A stretch of DNA of 64,000 nucleotides from positions 53,068,566 to 53,132,565 of the forward strand of contig CM032664.1 of the NCBI GenBank assembly GCA_019095985.1, read 5' to 3'. The position numbers and the translations under genes were made by a program. Source of the DNA: Streblospio benedicti (Eukaryota; Annelida; Polychaeta; Spionida; Spionidae). Below, one piece after another: positions 27,204 to 38,394 of the stretch; positions within the stretch are counted from its first letter, which is position 1, and the number at the start of each line of letters is the position of its first letter. Under the pieces are notes generated by a model, which saw nothing but the letters and a program-made list of their open reading frames with translations, searched no databases and was not told where the DNA came from.

Positions 27204-27960
27204 TTGCCATTAAGCCACAAAGGGACAGTAGGTTGCTTAAAAAATAGTTGTGCAGATTTTATGCAAGCATTCACCGTATACAAGGAGATAATGTGTGAAG
27301 CATACCCAGGGCGGCGTACAGAACTTGACAATTATGTGTCTAATGTGGTTACAATGGCAGGTGACGTGGCCCGGTTTTGTATTCTATCAATACCATACCG
27401 AGTTCAGTGCTAGAGGAGCGGAGCTATTGGTAAGGGGCTATAGAGTTGACTGGGCGAAGCTGGACCCTTTTCTGTTCCAGAAAGTATATATTACAGCTGG
27501 AAAACTCGCAATCAGTTGCAAACTGTGCAACGCCTTCGACCACCATTCCGGTTTTTGCCCCATGGCAGCATCCAGTTGCAAAACAATGCCATATACTACC
27601 CCTCAGTCAACGGATGTTAAGACGTGCATTAACTTCAACAGGGGTACTTGTACACGTGCTCAGTGTGGTTATCCCCACGCTTGTTCAAAGTGCACATCAC
27701 CCCAGCACACGGCCCAGGATTGCAGGATTACAACACACAAAACCACAGCCCGTGGAGCTGCACCACAGGGGTCATCCGCTTGACGCCAGAGTAGCATGGA
27801 ATTATGTGCATCAACTCCTATCAATGTATCTGCTCTAGCAACGGAGTTAAAACATCATCCCGATCAGGACTTCGCTAATTATCTCATCGGGGGTAATTAA
27901 TAGTTTTGACACTGACATATTATGCACATTCGATGAGAACTTTGAGTGTGGGAATAACGA
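27204..27960 (+). mobile_element. Broken DIRS-like (tyrosine-recombinase) retroelement fossil
   Basis: This is a remnant of a DIRS-type retrotransposon. A gag-like region covers about 27204-27790 and contains a Cys/His knuckle block (FNRGTC, CGYPHACSKC). Just after it, about 27808-27900 carries the short lead-in (PINVSALATELKHHPD) that precedes the reverse transcriptase in this class. No reverse transcriptase, RNase H or recombinase follows in the window, and no terminal repeats are recognised. It is clearly dead, with several breaks, and looks moderately old. Confidence 0.6.
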
Positions 27961-28374
27961 GTTAGCTCGGGATGACAAACATTATGTTACAGAAGCATTG
28001 ATGCAGGAGGTGGACTGTTTCCCATAAAGCTTAGTATTGTGCAATAATGGCCTAGCTAGTATTGCCAAACTTCCGCATTTAACTTCTGCGGCCTATTTTG
28101 TTGATACTAAGTATACCAATGATTTTATATTTGTACTGAGGTAGATTTGTCTAAATATTTCATATACTGATGAGTACTGCAGTTGATAAACATAGAAAAA
28201 TTAAGAATACTAAAATAGTTGAAAATATATTGTGCTTAACATGAGCAAAGCTGAATTTCATTTAATATAAGAACACTACTCAAAGAGTGTTGGAGAAAAA
28301 AAATGCATGATCCTATCGAAAATTGATAGTTAATTGTATAACATTTGGTCTTTCGCAACAAATGTAATTATCAT
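27961..28374. other. Intergenic, no gene recognised
   Basis: AT-rich sequence between the retroelement fossil and the end of the cysteine-rich gene. It may include unrecognisable remains of the fossil. Confidence 0.4.
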
Positions 28375-28585
28375 TTTATTAGTGTAAGTACATGTACGTT
28401 CACAATGACGTCGCATGCAAATCACAAAATTGACCATCTCAAGTTAATTCCCTGATCCAGTGAAGCTTTAATGTCATAACGCAAACATTAACAATCTGTA
28501 TCCTTTTGTGTGAAGATTTGCCAACTGTCCACGTGTCCCTACAGCAGCAGCCTTCTCCAGTACAATGCTGTGTCTATGGGCGAGG
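28375..28585 (-). other. 3' UTR of the cysteine-rich gene with poly(A) signal
   Basis: TTTATT at 28375-28380 reads AATAAA on the minus strand, about 205 bases after the TAG at 28586-28588. Confidence 0.45.
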
Positions 28586-31500
28586 CTACTCGCACGTGCC
28601 GTGCGTCTTGTAGAAAGGCTTGTCGCAGTCACCACTCGCGCACTGCTCGTCTCGGTAACAGTCGGCACCTGTCAAAACGCAACATAACGCACCCTTTCAT
28701 ACATCTTTTTCCTTTTTTAACGAACTGCAACGTACACCAATTTGTGAGAGATTTTGGTCTAAAATTTACTTATTTTGTATGTTGATATTGATCAAATAGA
28801 ATTTGAGTTAACTGGCAATGATTGTGCTAACTGTTGAGGGGGGTCATCAATTTTTTCACAGAGATTCGAGGGGGGGCTATTAATTTTTCACAGCATTTTT
28901 GGAAAATCCTCCTTCCCTAAAAACGGGAGTATGTAGTCTTGATGAAAATCCATTCACCAATTTGTTTTTTTCTAAATCAGCAGTCACCAATACTTAGTAA
29001 ATGGCATTGTCTTTCACCAATCCCCAGGATTTGTAATTGACTGTAGGTTGCATCACAGTTTCATTACATTTCGCACATGTATATAAATACAGGCAATTCA
29101 TAAATTCACGCTCAAAATTTAGGGCAAATCACCAACCACAGCCTTTTTTGTAATGAGCAGATCACTAGTCACCAATAACAGGTTGCGTCAGATTTCACGC
29201 ACTTGAATACAGGCGATTCACAATTAACGCTCAAGATATAGGTCTAATCACCAATCACATTTTTTTCTATATGATCTCCTCTCTAAATACAATATCCATT
29301 ATCCATTCCACAATACAAACATGCATACACTTGGCCTCTTTTATGATAATATGTTAGCCATCACTAGTTTTAGCCTCACGAGCATTATATAACGAATGAG
29401 TAATAAATCATTGAAAGCCTATCATTGAGCGCTGAGTTTATGAACAGAAGGGTATTAAAATTTTCATGGAAGTGTAAACTCACGTTCAGAGTAAAAAAAA
29501 AATAGATCACACTCAGTGACTCGGAATAAAGTACCGTTAAATAAGGCTAAGTTGATTTATCTTTATGATCAGTGAGCGACTAATACTATATCAGATCCAG
29601 GTTTTGCGGGGAAAAGGGGTGGGGCGCTCACACTTAAAAGTGATCGCATGGCGTTCATACACGCAATTGATAGCAAGGAAAGTGCCAAAAAATCATGGAA
29701 ATGAAATAATTTGGTGGAAAAGGGGACAAGGCGTGGATCTAGGGAGGTAGAGTATTGTGGATCACCCTGAGATATTCTATCCTCTGCCTCACCTTGAACA
29801 CGCTGTAGCCTTTCTCCCAGAAGCACTGCATGTCTCCGCAGCAGCGCGGCATGCCGCGGCACGGCTCAAACAGGGCGCGGCAGTTGTCGCGCCGCGCACG
29901 CACCAGCTCTCTGGAAACAAAGCCTATTTTATATGGAATTCCAACGTGAATATCGGCAATAGACATATCCAAATGCTTTACTGCCGGGGTGGATACGTGT
30001 AATACCATGGTTTGTGATGTAAACATAGATTATATAGACCGAGATAACCAACTTTAAAGAAAGTGACCAGCTAGTCGTGGTTCGTATAAGTGGGAACTCA
30101 CAGGCAGATCCAGGTTTTCAGAAAACGCAGGGGGGGGGGCTACTTAAGGCAGCTCATTGGTTTTATCTCGGGGGGGGGGTACTTCCATAGCCGCCCTACA
30201 CGGCATGTGCCACTGATAGGGGTCACCTTTTTCAACCCCGCAGTGTCACTAGGGATCACCTTTTCCACCACTCAGTTTCACTACGGTCACTTTTCCACCA
30301 CCTAGTTTCACTAGGGGTCATTATTTCAACATTCCAGCCAGTTTCACTAAGGGAGGTTCAATCTCGAGGTTCAATATCTAGCTCTCTTTCATGTGGATTT
30401 TGCATTATGGAGCCATGAAAAGCATAAAAGGTAAAATATAAGTTGTAGAAAATCTTGTTTTCATTACAGTATCACATAGAATAATACCCCTTGGGATAAT
30501 ACCCCATTGTTTTCATCCGGTGGTTTCACCAGTGGTATCATTTTTATAGTTTCAGTGGTTTCACTAAGGGGTATGATTTTGAACCTTCAGTGGCACCCCC
30601 CTACCCATTCACCCCCGAAGTACAACACTCCGAGGATTTTGTACACAAAATCGACAGCAAACATGTCATAAAACCTATGAAAATGTAGTAATTTGGTCGG
30701 TAGGAAGGGATCTGAAGGGGATCTGCCTATTTCAAACTAATATGCATCGCAGCCACTGATAGACAATCTTCAATGCGTAGAGTGACAATCATAAAAACAA
30801 ATCCGGAGCAGAACAATCTTGGTTCTGGAACTGTTGCTTACTAAAAAAAGTATCACATTTAAAAGTCGGCTGTCTGCCAGCCCCATAGGCAGTGCACGGA
30901 CCCTCCAACCATCCACGCATTGCCTGATCGGAGGAGGCCAGTCCCCGTAACTGGGGCTGGCTAGTTTTTGTATTTACCAACCATAACCAGAAGCATATAA
31001 AAGTGTCAATGGTAATTGCATTCATGGGGACTCCTAAATACTGGACGAAATATTACATACAAACAAAATTAACACAATTCGTTCGCTGGTAAAGGAATTC
31101 TATAATGGTACATTTTGCATTTCTTATTTTTTGGTGACAGACTATTCTAATGGGAAACAAACAACGGCTTTTATCTAAAGAATATGAGTGCAGTAACGTA
31201 CCTGAAATTGAGTCCATGTGCTGTAATGAAAAAAGAATGCAAAATAAAGCAAAGACAAGAACGTATATTGAGTTCAAAATATCAAACAGCAAAAGCCCAA
31301 TAGCAAATTATAACACATTCGAAATTCTGATGCAAGTTAAATTGGCAATTGCTCTGTAAAATTGCAGTAATGTCCAAATTTTAGGTGATTAAATATGATT
31401 CCGTGACACCTTTCTTCACACATCACGAATATATCCTTTATTATGCAGACCGTTCATCACTATAGGATACAAAACAACATTCATTCACTTCAATGTTTAA

Positions 31501-31707
31501 TGCCTAAAATGATAAATAAACATGATAGAAAAGGGTTATTATACGAGTGGGCGTGACCAGACGATATATCAAATCCTGTGGAGTTTGGCTCGTTCTGTTG
31601 CCTGATCTCACTTCCTCTCGTGTGATAACCTATTATTATAAGTAAGTTGCCTTACCACTCCAGCATACAGCCGCCACTAGCACCAGCACCACACTCACTT
31701 TCCCCAT
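28586..31707 (-). CDS. Small secreted cysteine-rich (knottin/LEAP2-like) peptide gene, exon chain incomplete
   Basis: Exon 1 (31656-31707) encodes a signal peptide, MGKVSVVLVLVAAVCWS, and ends in phase 1. A candidate 19-base microexon (31202-31220; AHGLNF) fits the phases into the next exon, 29793-29910. That exon encodes NCRALFEPCRGMPRCCGDMQ followed by CFWEKGYSVFK, a C-x6-C-x5-CC-x4-C inhibitor-knot-like pattern. The last exon (28586-28668) encodes ADCYRDEQCASGDC then a short tail ending HGTCE and TAG. Its C-x5-C-x4-C spacing resembles LEAP2 (ASCRDDSECITRLC), a motif also common in other secreted Cys-rich domains. The join between the last two exons is out of phase by one base as I read it, so an exon of 3n+1 bases or a different splice site is missing. 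The function could be antimicrobial, toxin-like or signalling; I cannot choose. Confidence 0.55.
29070..29260. repeat. Two adjacent copies of a 'caggcaattcac' repeat
   Basis: ATACAGGCAATTCATAAATT at about 29088 and ATACAGGCGATTCACAATTA at about 29210 are each followed by 'cgctcaa..tttaggg/tatagg' and 'aatcaccaa.cac'. A third copy lies at 46015-46090. The family is dispersed and non-coding, and here it is locally duplicated in an intron of the cysteine-rich gene. Confidence 0.65.
29591..29745. mobile_element. MITE-like element, CAGATCCAGG family, copy 1
   Basis: Starts CAGATCCAGGTTTTGCGGGG and ends near GCGTGGATCTAGGG, so its termini are inverted versions of each other. The interior shares 'gccaaaaaatcatggaaatg' and 'ttggtgg' with the other copies at 30103, 39925, 42081 and 49281. 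It is about 155 bases and non-coding. Confidence 0.6.
30103..30728. mobile_element. MITE-like element, CAGATCCAGG family, copy 2, apparently interrupted
   Basis: The left end is GGCAGATCCAGG at 30103-30114 and the right end is GGGGATCTGCCT at about 30717-30728, preceded by the family's 'cctatgaaaatgtagtaatttgg' type segment. The other copies are about 155-190 bases, but here the ends are 626 bases apart. Other repetitive sequence (30176-30660) seems to have entered the element, including a short degenerate array of 'ccaccactcagtttcacta' type units at about 30220-30345. Confidence 0.6.
30220..30345. repeat. Degenerate tandem repeat of 'cagtttcactaggggtca' units
   Basis: About three to four imperfect units combine 'tttcacta.gg.tca' with 'ttttccaccac'. 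Related phrases recur at 30525-30600. It is non-coding and lies inside the interrupted MITE-like element. Confidence 0.55.
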
Positions 31708-34700
31708 GATTCTACGAGCACAAATGACACCAACTTAAATGCCACATCAGTTTTCATTTCTCCATAATTTCCCACATAATTGGAAAGTTATCGCGAAACT
31801 CTGTTTGAACTACATTTAGCGCTGTGTCGTTGTTAACTCGATGTCTAGAAATATAGACAGTTTCATGAAACATCATCACGGCTGTGGTTCGCGCTTCTTT
31901 TCTATCGAGCTGTGGACGTGTAGTGTTAACAGAAAAATGAACTAAAATAAAAATGGTTTTGTAAAGATCGACATATGAAAACGTAAAAGTAAGTGTTAAT
32001 CCTATCACGTCTACGAAAAGAATGAAATAATATGAAAGTTTCTCATGAGCCTGGCGGAGAGCACAAGATTGGTGTGAGGGAATCCCATTAATAGCAATTA
32101 AAATGACACGTCACTTTATACCGATGCAACACATCGGTGATATAGTATTTTTACATCTGCGATGGACACATGACCACATGAACACACTTTGAAACATGCT
32201 ATACAACTGGCACCCACGTGCCCACTGTTTACCTAAACCCCACAACCACCGCGCATGTCACTGGCATCTATAATCGCCATAAGTAATGTGGTGGTGTGTG
32301 TTCACATTAGTCAAGCTGACCGGATGATGTGATTATAGTGCCAAAATGTCAGCACAGCCAGTGTTAAAACATGCTCACGTGGTTTAGCAGTTGCCTAATT
32401 TCAAACGGGAATTCATGCATATTTAGAGCTGCTTCCAATGAACATTACGACTGCTGATCTAGTTGGTTCCGAATGCTAAAATGCTCGAGTAAAAGCTACA
32501 TTATATTCATTGAACTTTGACTTTGGCACATACGAATAGCAAAGATCTATTTACCCGATGCCCTAATAGAAACATGAGGATGCACATAGAAAGCGTTGTA
32601 TTTAGATTTTACAGCCCTAGTGTTGAGGAACACTCTCTAGAAATACTCTCCACAGAAAATAAAAATAACACAAAAAACAAAACACGTGCGAATATGTTGA
32701 TAATGTATACCCTACTTTGAATTCTGTTCCCTTTGATCTGACACATCGTCATATCTCACGTCTATATACGCAGTTGGTATGAACAATGACTTGTAAAGGC
32801 AGTGTGAGTGATGAAGCCATGAAAACCGACGATGGATCTGACATCTATGGTTTGAAGTATCCCTTCTCGCGACAATCGCAATGCGTACTTGCCAACAAGA
32901 TTGTGCTTTGCATAAACACATGCACTCAACAACTATGTGCACGAATTGAAGTGTTTGTGAGTCAATGGTCCGAGGCAGATATCGTATCTTGATTCGTAAG
33001 GGCCTCGTGTGTTTCCGTAGATTCTATAGAATGTTTCAATGTTTGTATCGTCATATGTATATGCAATACACAATATGCCCATATAATACATTTGATACAG
33101 CATGTAGTCAACAGTGTCGACGCCACACTTACACGGGATTTAATGTAAGACACTTGTGCGGGACCTCATTAAAATACCATGTCGGTTGTACGTTGTAATC
33201 AAATCTATATGGTTTTCCAAAGATACCCGATACATATTCCCATAAGCGTTTCGGACTGCAGGCGTTTTGGATCAGACTGTAGCTGCTGCGCCCACACCGG
33301 GTCATTACTGTAATTGCCGGCTGGTGAGTGTGGTTCAACACAGGCATTAGCGCTTGTTCTGATCTGTATAAAAAGTGATAATGGATTTATGCGTTTGTCA
33401 CTCTTTAAACAGTGGACACACTTTAATAGTTGTTTTTATGCTTTAAATCCCACATGGGACCTCGCCAAGCATTGAGAAAAAATAATGATTGTTTTTGCAC
33501 ATGACAGCTTTAGTGATTATTTAGTCTGCTAGAAAAAATGTAGATCCGTTTGGTTTACCAAACCAGATCGAACTCTGTTGTAATTATAGGAGGAATAGGT
33601 TGTTTATAATTACGAGCTTAGAATATTATCTATGATCCTGCCACCTACAAGGTAAACCTGTAACTCGTAACTCCGAAGTTACGTTAACAAATATGGTGGT
33701 CGAGATTTTCGATTTGAATATGCTTATTTTTTTTTTACTTTAAATATTTGATTAAGCATTTGACGTTAAAATAATCTATAATGACAAGTACCCACTAATC
33801 CATGCCATTGGTTCAGCAATAGCCAATCAAAAACCGTAATCTAACCATTGATCTAACTACAAAGTAATTAATGTGATTCTGAGACGCGACCTCCATCTGT
33901 GTTTGACGTAACATTGGAGTTACGAATAACGGCTTTACCTTGGTGAGTATAGATCTTAAAATACTATTGTTAATTAGTCTCAGAATATGCATGTGGAATA
34001 TTCATACCGACACAGCGACACCACAGCATAAGACAAGGAAATTTTACCTTGTTCAAGTCCCGGAGTTAAACAGACCCAGCTCCATACGATGGCCTCTGAT
34101 ATTCTATGCTGCTGAAGGAACATTCTTATGCTAGGTTCCGTTATGTTTACAGTATAGTCGTGCTGAGCATCATATAATCTGCGATGACCGTCATGAATTT
34201 AAGCCGCTGAATAATTTGGTATAAATCTAACGTCAATGTTGTGAATATTCAATCCAGATTTAAACCAGCACAAAATAGCAAATGAACACGTGGAGATCCT
34301 AAAGGGCACTTTAAAGAGGGAAGCACATCCACTGACTCTGGAGGCACTGTACATGTGCATGAAGGAAATAAAACCCATGATCAACACTAAGGGGGAATAG
34401 AAGAGTAGGGCCCTAGCCATCAAGATTTAGATGTTTTCAGCACCTGCTGATCTCTTAATCCTTGTGTTGTTATTTGGTGATTCATGTTGAGGTTCGGAAG
34501 CCTCGTTAAAAGGCGTGTACCGTGTACATGGCAGTCATCCATCTGAACTCACCTAGATTGAAAACAATAGCTAGTGTGATCCCTCCAACCACCCTTGGCT
34601 CAGTTGGTTACCTAACCTGCCAAATATACAAAGACCACATTTGGAGTAAGCATTACATATATATGTACGCTTTCATGTGCTATCCTAGGAACATCAGTTT

Positions 34701-34980
34701 CTGAAGAATATCAATCAATCAATTAGTCCTGCATTTTATATGAAGTATTGCAAACAGCACTCTTTTGTAATTTAGGTTTATCCATTTTGCATTATGTACC
34801 GGTGATGACCGCAAGGTGGAGACTATTTCATTTGATTAAAATGCGATTGAATTAGTGATGATGTTGGTTCTTCTATCTTTTATCAAATAACTTCTCTTTT
34901 CCTTTTCAAAGGTATAACATACAAAATACTATGCTATATTTGTTCAAACACGCTACCAGTTTCACTCTCTCCACACTGTG
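31708..34980. other. Intergenic, no gene recognised
   Basis: Upstream flank of the cysteine-rich gene and the following DNA. Many frames of 60-80 codons occur on both strands, but none chains through splice sites or resembles a family. Isolated CACGTG sites occur near 32215 and 32377. Confidence 0.45.
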
Positions 34981-35019
34981 AAAAACAGCCAGCAAGAAAA
35001 CACCCCCACATTTTACCCC

Positions 35020-35099
35020 TCGTCATATTGGTCAATCCGGGCAACAAGCGGGTGACGTCACAATCCAAAATGGCGGCTCACCGTGGATCAGAAGCACGG
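35020..35099 (+). promoter_or_regulatory. CRE/YY1/CCAAT promoter-like start and candidate first exon
   Basis: An inverted CCAAT (ATATTGGTCAAT) near 35027 is followed by a full palindromic CRE (TGACGTCA, 35053-35060) and a YY1 initiator-type motif (AAAATGGCGGC, 35067-35077). The ATG at 35070 opens MAAHRGSEAR, and a strong donor (CGG/GTAAGT) follows at 35099/35100. The order and spacing are those of a real metazoan promoter on the plus strand. The next plus-strand gene is the neurensin homologue. Its first coding exon is preceded by an acceptor near 43364, and in-frame joining there would stop at once. The 35070 ATG would then be a 12-codon upstream ORF in a 5' UTR exon. It could instead start an unseen gene. 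Confidence 0.5.
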
Positions 35100-38000
35100 G
35101 TAAGTGTGATTATTATCAAATAAACCAATCGAGTGTTAAAAACACCCTCTTAACACACCCCATTTGGAATATCTGCTATCACAACGATGGGCGTGAGAAG
35201 GTTTGAGGTGAGTTGGGGGTTGAGTGAGTGACTGTTTACTCAATCACAGCCCCATATGGTGGTGAGCTGCTCAGTCGTCACCAATATGGACACATGAAGA
35301 GCGTGGGAGTCAGGCAGGTAAGATGGCGGGCAGATTTTCTGCTATTTCATGTTCATTTCCTTACAAATTTGTATGCTTTTATGCGAGAGAAAATGAATAT
35401 GCGGTGTGTGTTGTATTCAACTGATGATTTTTAATGCGCATTGGAGAGAGAGTGAGTGAGTGTGTGTCTTATTCATTGATTAAGAAAAATGTTGACTGAG
35501 TAATATGGTTTCGATAAGATATGTATTTATTCTTTTTGCATAAAGGTTTTCTTCCTTAGGTTGAAGTTGATACTGAGATTTCGCCCGTTTAACTAGTAGC
35601 CATACACAGTATTACTCACACATCAGGTCATTCAAGCAAATGAGCAGTGCACTCTATGCAGGGACGTTTCGGAATGAGTTGTATATGCATTTGTATTGGT
35701 CCCAATATTGAGAAAAAGACTGAACACCAAGAGCCGCCAAACGAAGTGCCTCAACGTAGGCATCGTCATACCACACGGTTATATATGCAGTGGAAAGTTA
35801 TTGTAACACTGGATATATTGAGTGCAGCTGAAAGTAGATTCCCGTAGACCGACGATGCAACATCATTATCGTCTGCAGAACGAAATGTTTATGACATCAT
35901 TGTGGATGACACTTCACTAAGGGTGGAGACACTGATCCCCCACACCAGTGCCAGAGGGATGTAGTTGGCTGTGGTTAGGACAAATGTTGGTGTTAAGCTG
36001 AGCACGCGTGTACACTGTTGTTATATCAGGAGTGTTGAGCTGTGCGTACAGTTGCCAAGGCAATAGGGCGCACAGTGCCACCATATCTGTATCATGCACA
36101 CAAAATGTAGCATACAGAGTTATTGGAGCGGCTCTCTTAACAAGGTGTGACAGCAAGAACGTAAGGCGTGATGTACATCGTGACATCAGTTCGGACTTAA
36201 TCAGTATATATGTGAAGATGAAACATAAGGTACAATGAGGGGCGAAGGTAGTGATTCTTGATATGGGTATGGGAGGATGAAAACCAGGGTACGGGTGATA
36301 TGTTTTTTGTTTGTGACTCGCGCAAGTGCAATGCGAGCCTATCACACAAATAATGATAGAATTATATATGATGTCAATGTACTTTAATTATGAGAGAAAG
36401 CAGCATTGAATATAGATAAAATAAGCCTTCAGAAAACACTTTTCCGCTGATTGAATTTATTGCAATACAAATATGTAAAAGTCACCAATGTGTAAATAGT
36501 ACATTAAGAAGTAAATTATAAGTTAAATGGTAAAATAAAATACACTCTCTAAAGCTATTTTTGTAATTCTAGTACCTGATATCGTAAATTTAAATTCTAT
36601 CTACAACGGTCTCATACTCAGCCAATATGGTCGTAGTGTAGGACATTGCACACGAAACAAATTTGTAAGCTACCATGAAATTCCGTCATTTACGCACGTA
36701 GAAATCAATACATTTTATCATATATCTAAAGTAAATACACATGCATAAATCAGTAGAAAGACAGTATTTTGTTTATTCCACAGAGGTAAATGCTTGAATC
36801 CGGTACATAGGCAAAGGAATCCTGATGAATCTACGTTAATTCCGGCTTTGTACCATTTTGTACTTCTTATTATTATATATTATGTTATTGTTTATTTTTG
36901 TTTTATTTATCACACACGATATTCTAGCGTCAGTTGAAGCAAAGCAAAGGAATAAAATAGAAAATAAATGACCGGAACAAATTTCCGCATGATACTAGCT
37001 TAGTTTTCAAATTGTGCAATTGAGGAAAGTGCTGAAAACATAATTGTGTTCAGCCTTTTCTTCACAATGCCCTGCATTTAATGGTTTTGTGCCACTCTCG
37101 AAGAGTGGGCGATGGTTTCATTTTTAACGGTATTGTTGAACTGAATACACAGTATACATGTGCATGTGTAACAATTTTCACGTAATCACAACTTTATATA
37201 TAGTATTCAAACTGGTTGAGTTTTTGTTTGTCACTGTGACACGTGCCAAGATCCGCTTGTGGGCAGAGATAACTAAGAGAACGTTATTATGTTATTCATT
37301 TCTAATGATAAAAACCAAAGAGACGCAAGTATTGTGTGGCTTTGTGTACATGTAGTTTACATATATGTTATAAGTCAACAACTAATTATATGTGATGTAA
37401 GTGCACTAGGTATTGTTATTGACAAATGAAATACCGGTAGAATGGATGCAATGACGTCATCATTGACTCATCAAGCTTTCTCAGAAATAGAAGTCTGAGT
37501 GAAACAGCACACACGCACAGTCAGCAGATACTTATAGCAGACAGCTGTTAATTAACTAATATAAATGATATGTATACTATGATATGAAAATATATCATGA
37601 TGTCTTTCCTTACCAGTGTTTTTATAAACACACATCGTCGGTTTTCACGGGTTTTTAATTCACACTACCTTACCAGTCCCTGTTCATATCAACGCAGGCG
37701 TATATAGCCGTGAGATATGACGATGATAAACACAGTATAAATTTCCTTTTTTATATATACTTTTATTTTAAAAGCTTTTCATCTCAATAGAGACCTCAAT
37801 TCAACACAATCAACTGTCACTTGCGTAACACATACAATATTGTCAATACATAATATGAATAGGCATTGCCTCGAACCAGCCGATTCAGCATTTTGTTTTG
37901 GTTGTTTTTGGGAAAACATAACAATGAGCAGTGACCAATTTGGCTTTTACCAAGTAATGTTAAGAAGAAATGAATGTCTGTGAAATTTTTTAGTCCGGTC

Positions 38001-38120
38001 AAAAAGCTGTATCAAATTTCTGGGCCCGTTCATACAATGCCCCGCATTTTGGTTTTGGTCATCGAAAACGGGTTCCTAGCCAATCCGATAACCCAATGAA
38101 TATATAGTCATTGGTTGATA
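35100..38120. other. Intergenic or long first intron, no coding exon recognised
   Basis: A second exon-like piece lies at about 35249-35317 (acceptor CAATCACAG, donor GGCAG/GTAAGA). It contains stops in the frame coming from 35070, so it could only be untranslated. A 142-codon minus frame at 35917-36345 has no domain and weak composition. Nothing else is seen. Confidence 0.35.
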
Positions 38121-38332
38121 AATTGATTTTTCTTCTTGCTGGCTAAGTGCATTGAATATCATTAAAAATGTCATAAAAGCACTTCTAGAAAGCAAAATTT
38201 AATTGGCCGAGCGCCCAAAATCGAATCACTTCGGTGTCGCCTCATACCTCATAGTCGTGTAAAGTTTGAACGAAATCTGTGGAACGGTTTAAGCTCTAGC
38301 TTGTCCGGAGACATACATACATACATACAAAC

Positions 38333-38363
<31 letters not shown>

Positions 38364-38394
38364 CAATTTTAACGAAACACAACAGCTGAGCTGA
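38121..38394 (+). repeat. SINE-like dispersed repeat, copy 2
   Basis: Same family and orientation as 4530-4804. It shares CTTGCTGGCTAAGTGCATTG, TGTCATAAAAGC, AAATCGAATCACTT and AGCTCTAGCTTGTCCGGAGA. It ends in (CATA)n and a longer (GTTA)n tract, then ACAGCTGAGCTG. Confidence 0.7.

Noticed and set aside
28474-28668. Alternative reading of the last cysteine-rich exon (PTVTETSSARVV frame)
   Set aside because: This is the phase-0 continuation from the previous exon, but it lacks cysteines and family sense. The +1 frame has a regular Cys pattern and a clean stop, so a missing exon is more likely.
35917-36345. 142-codon minus-strand frame
   Set aside because: No domain, no splice partners, irregular composition. 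Likely chance in a long gene-poor stretch.
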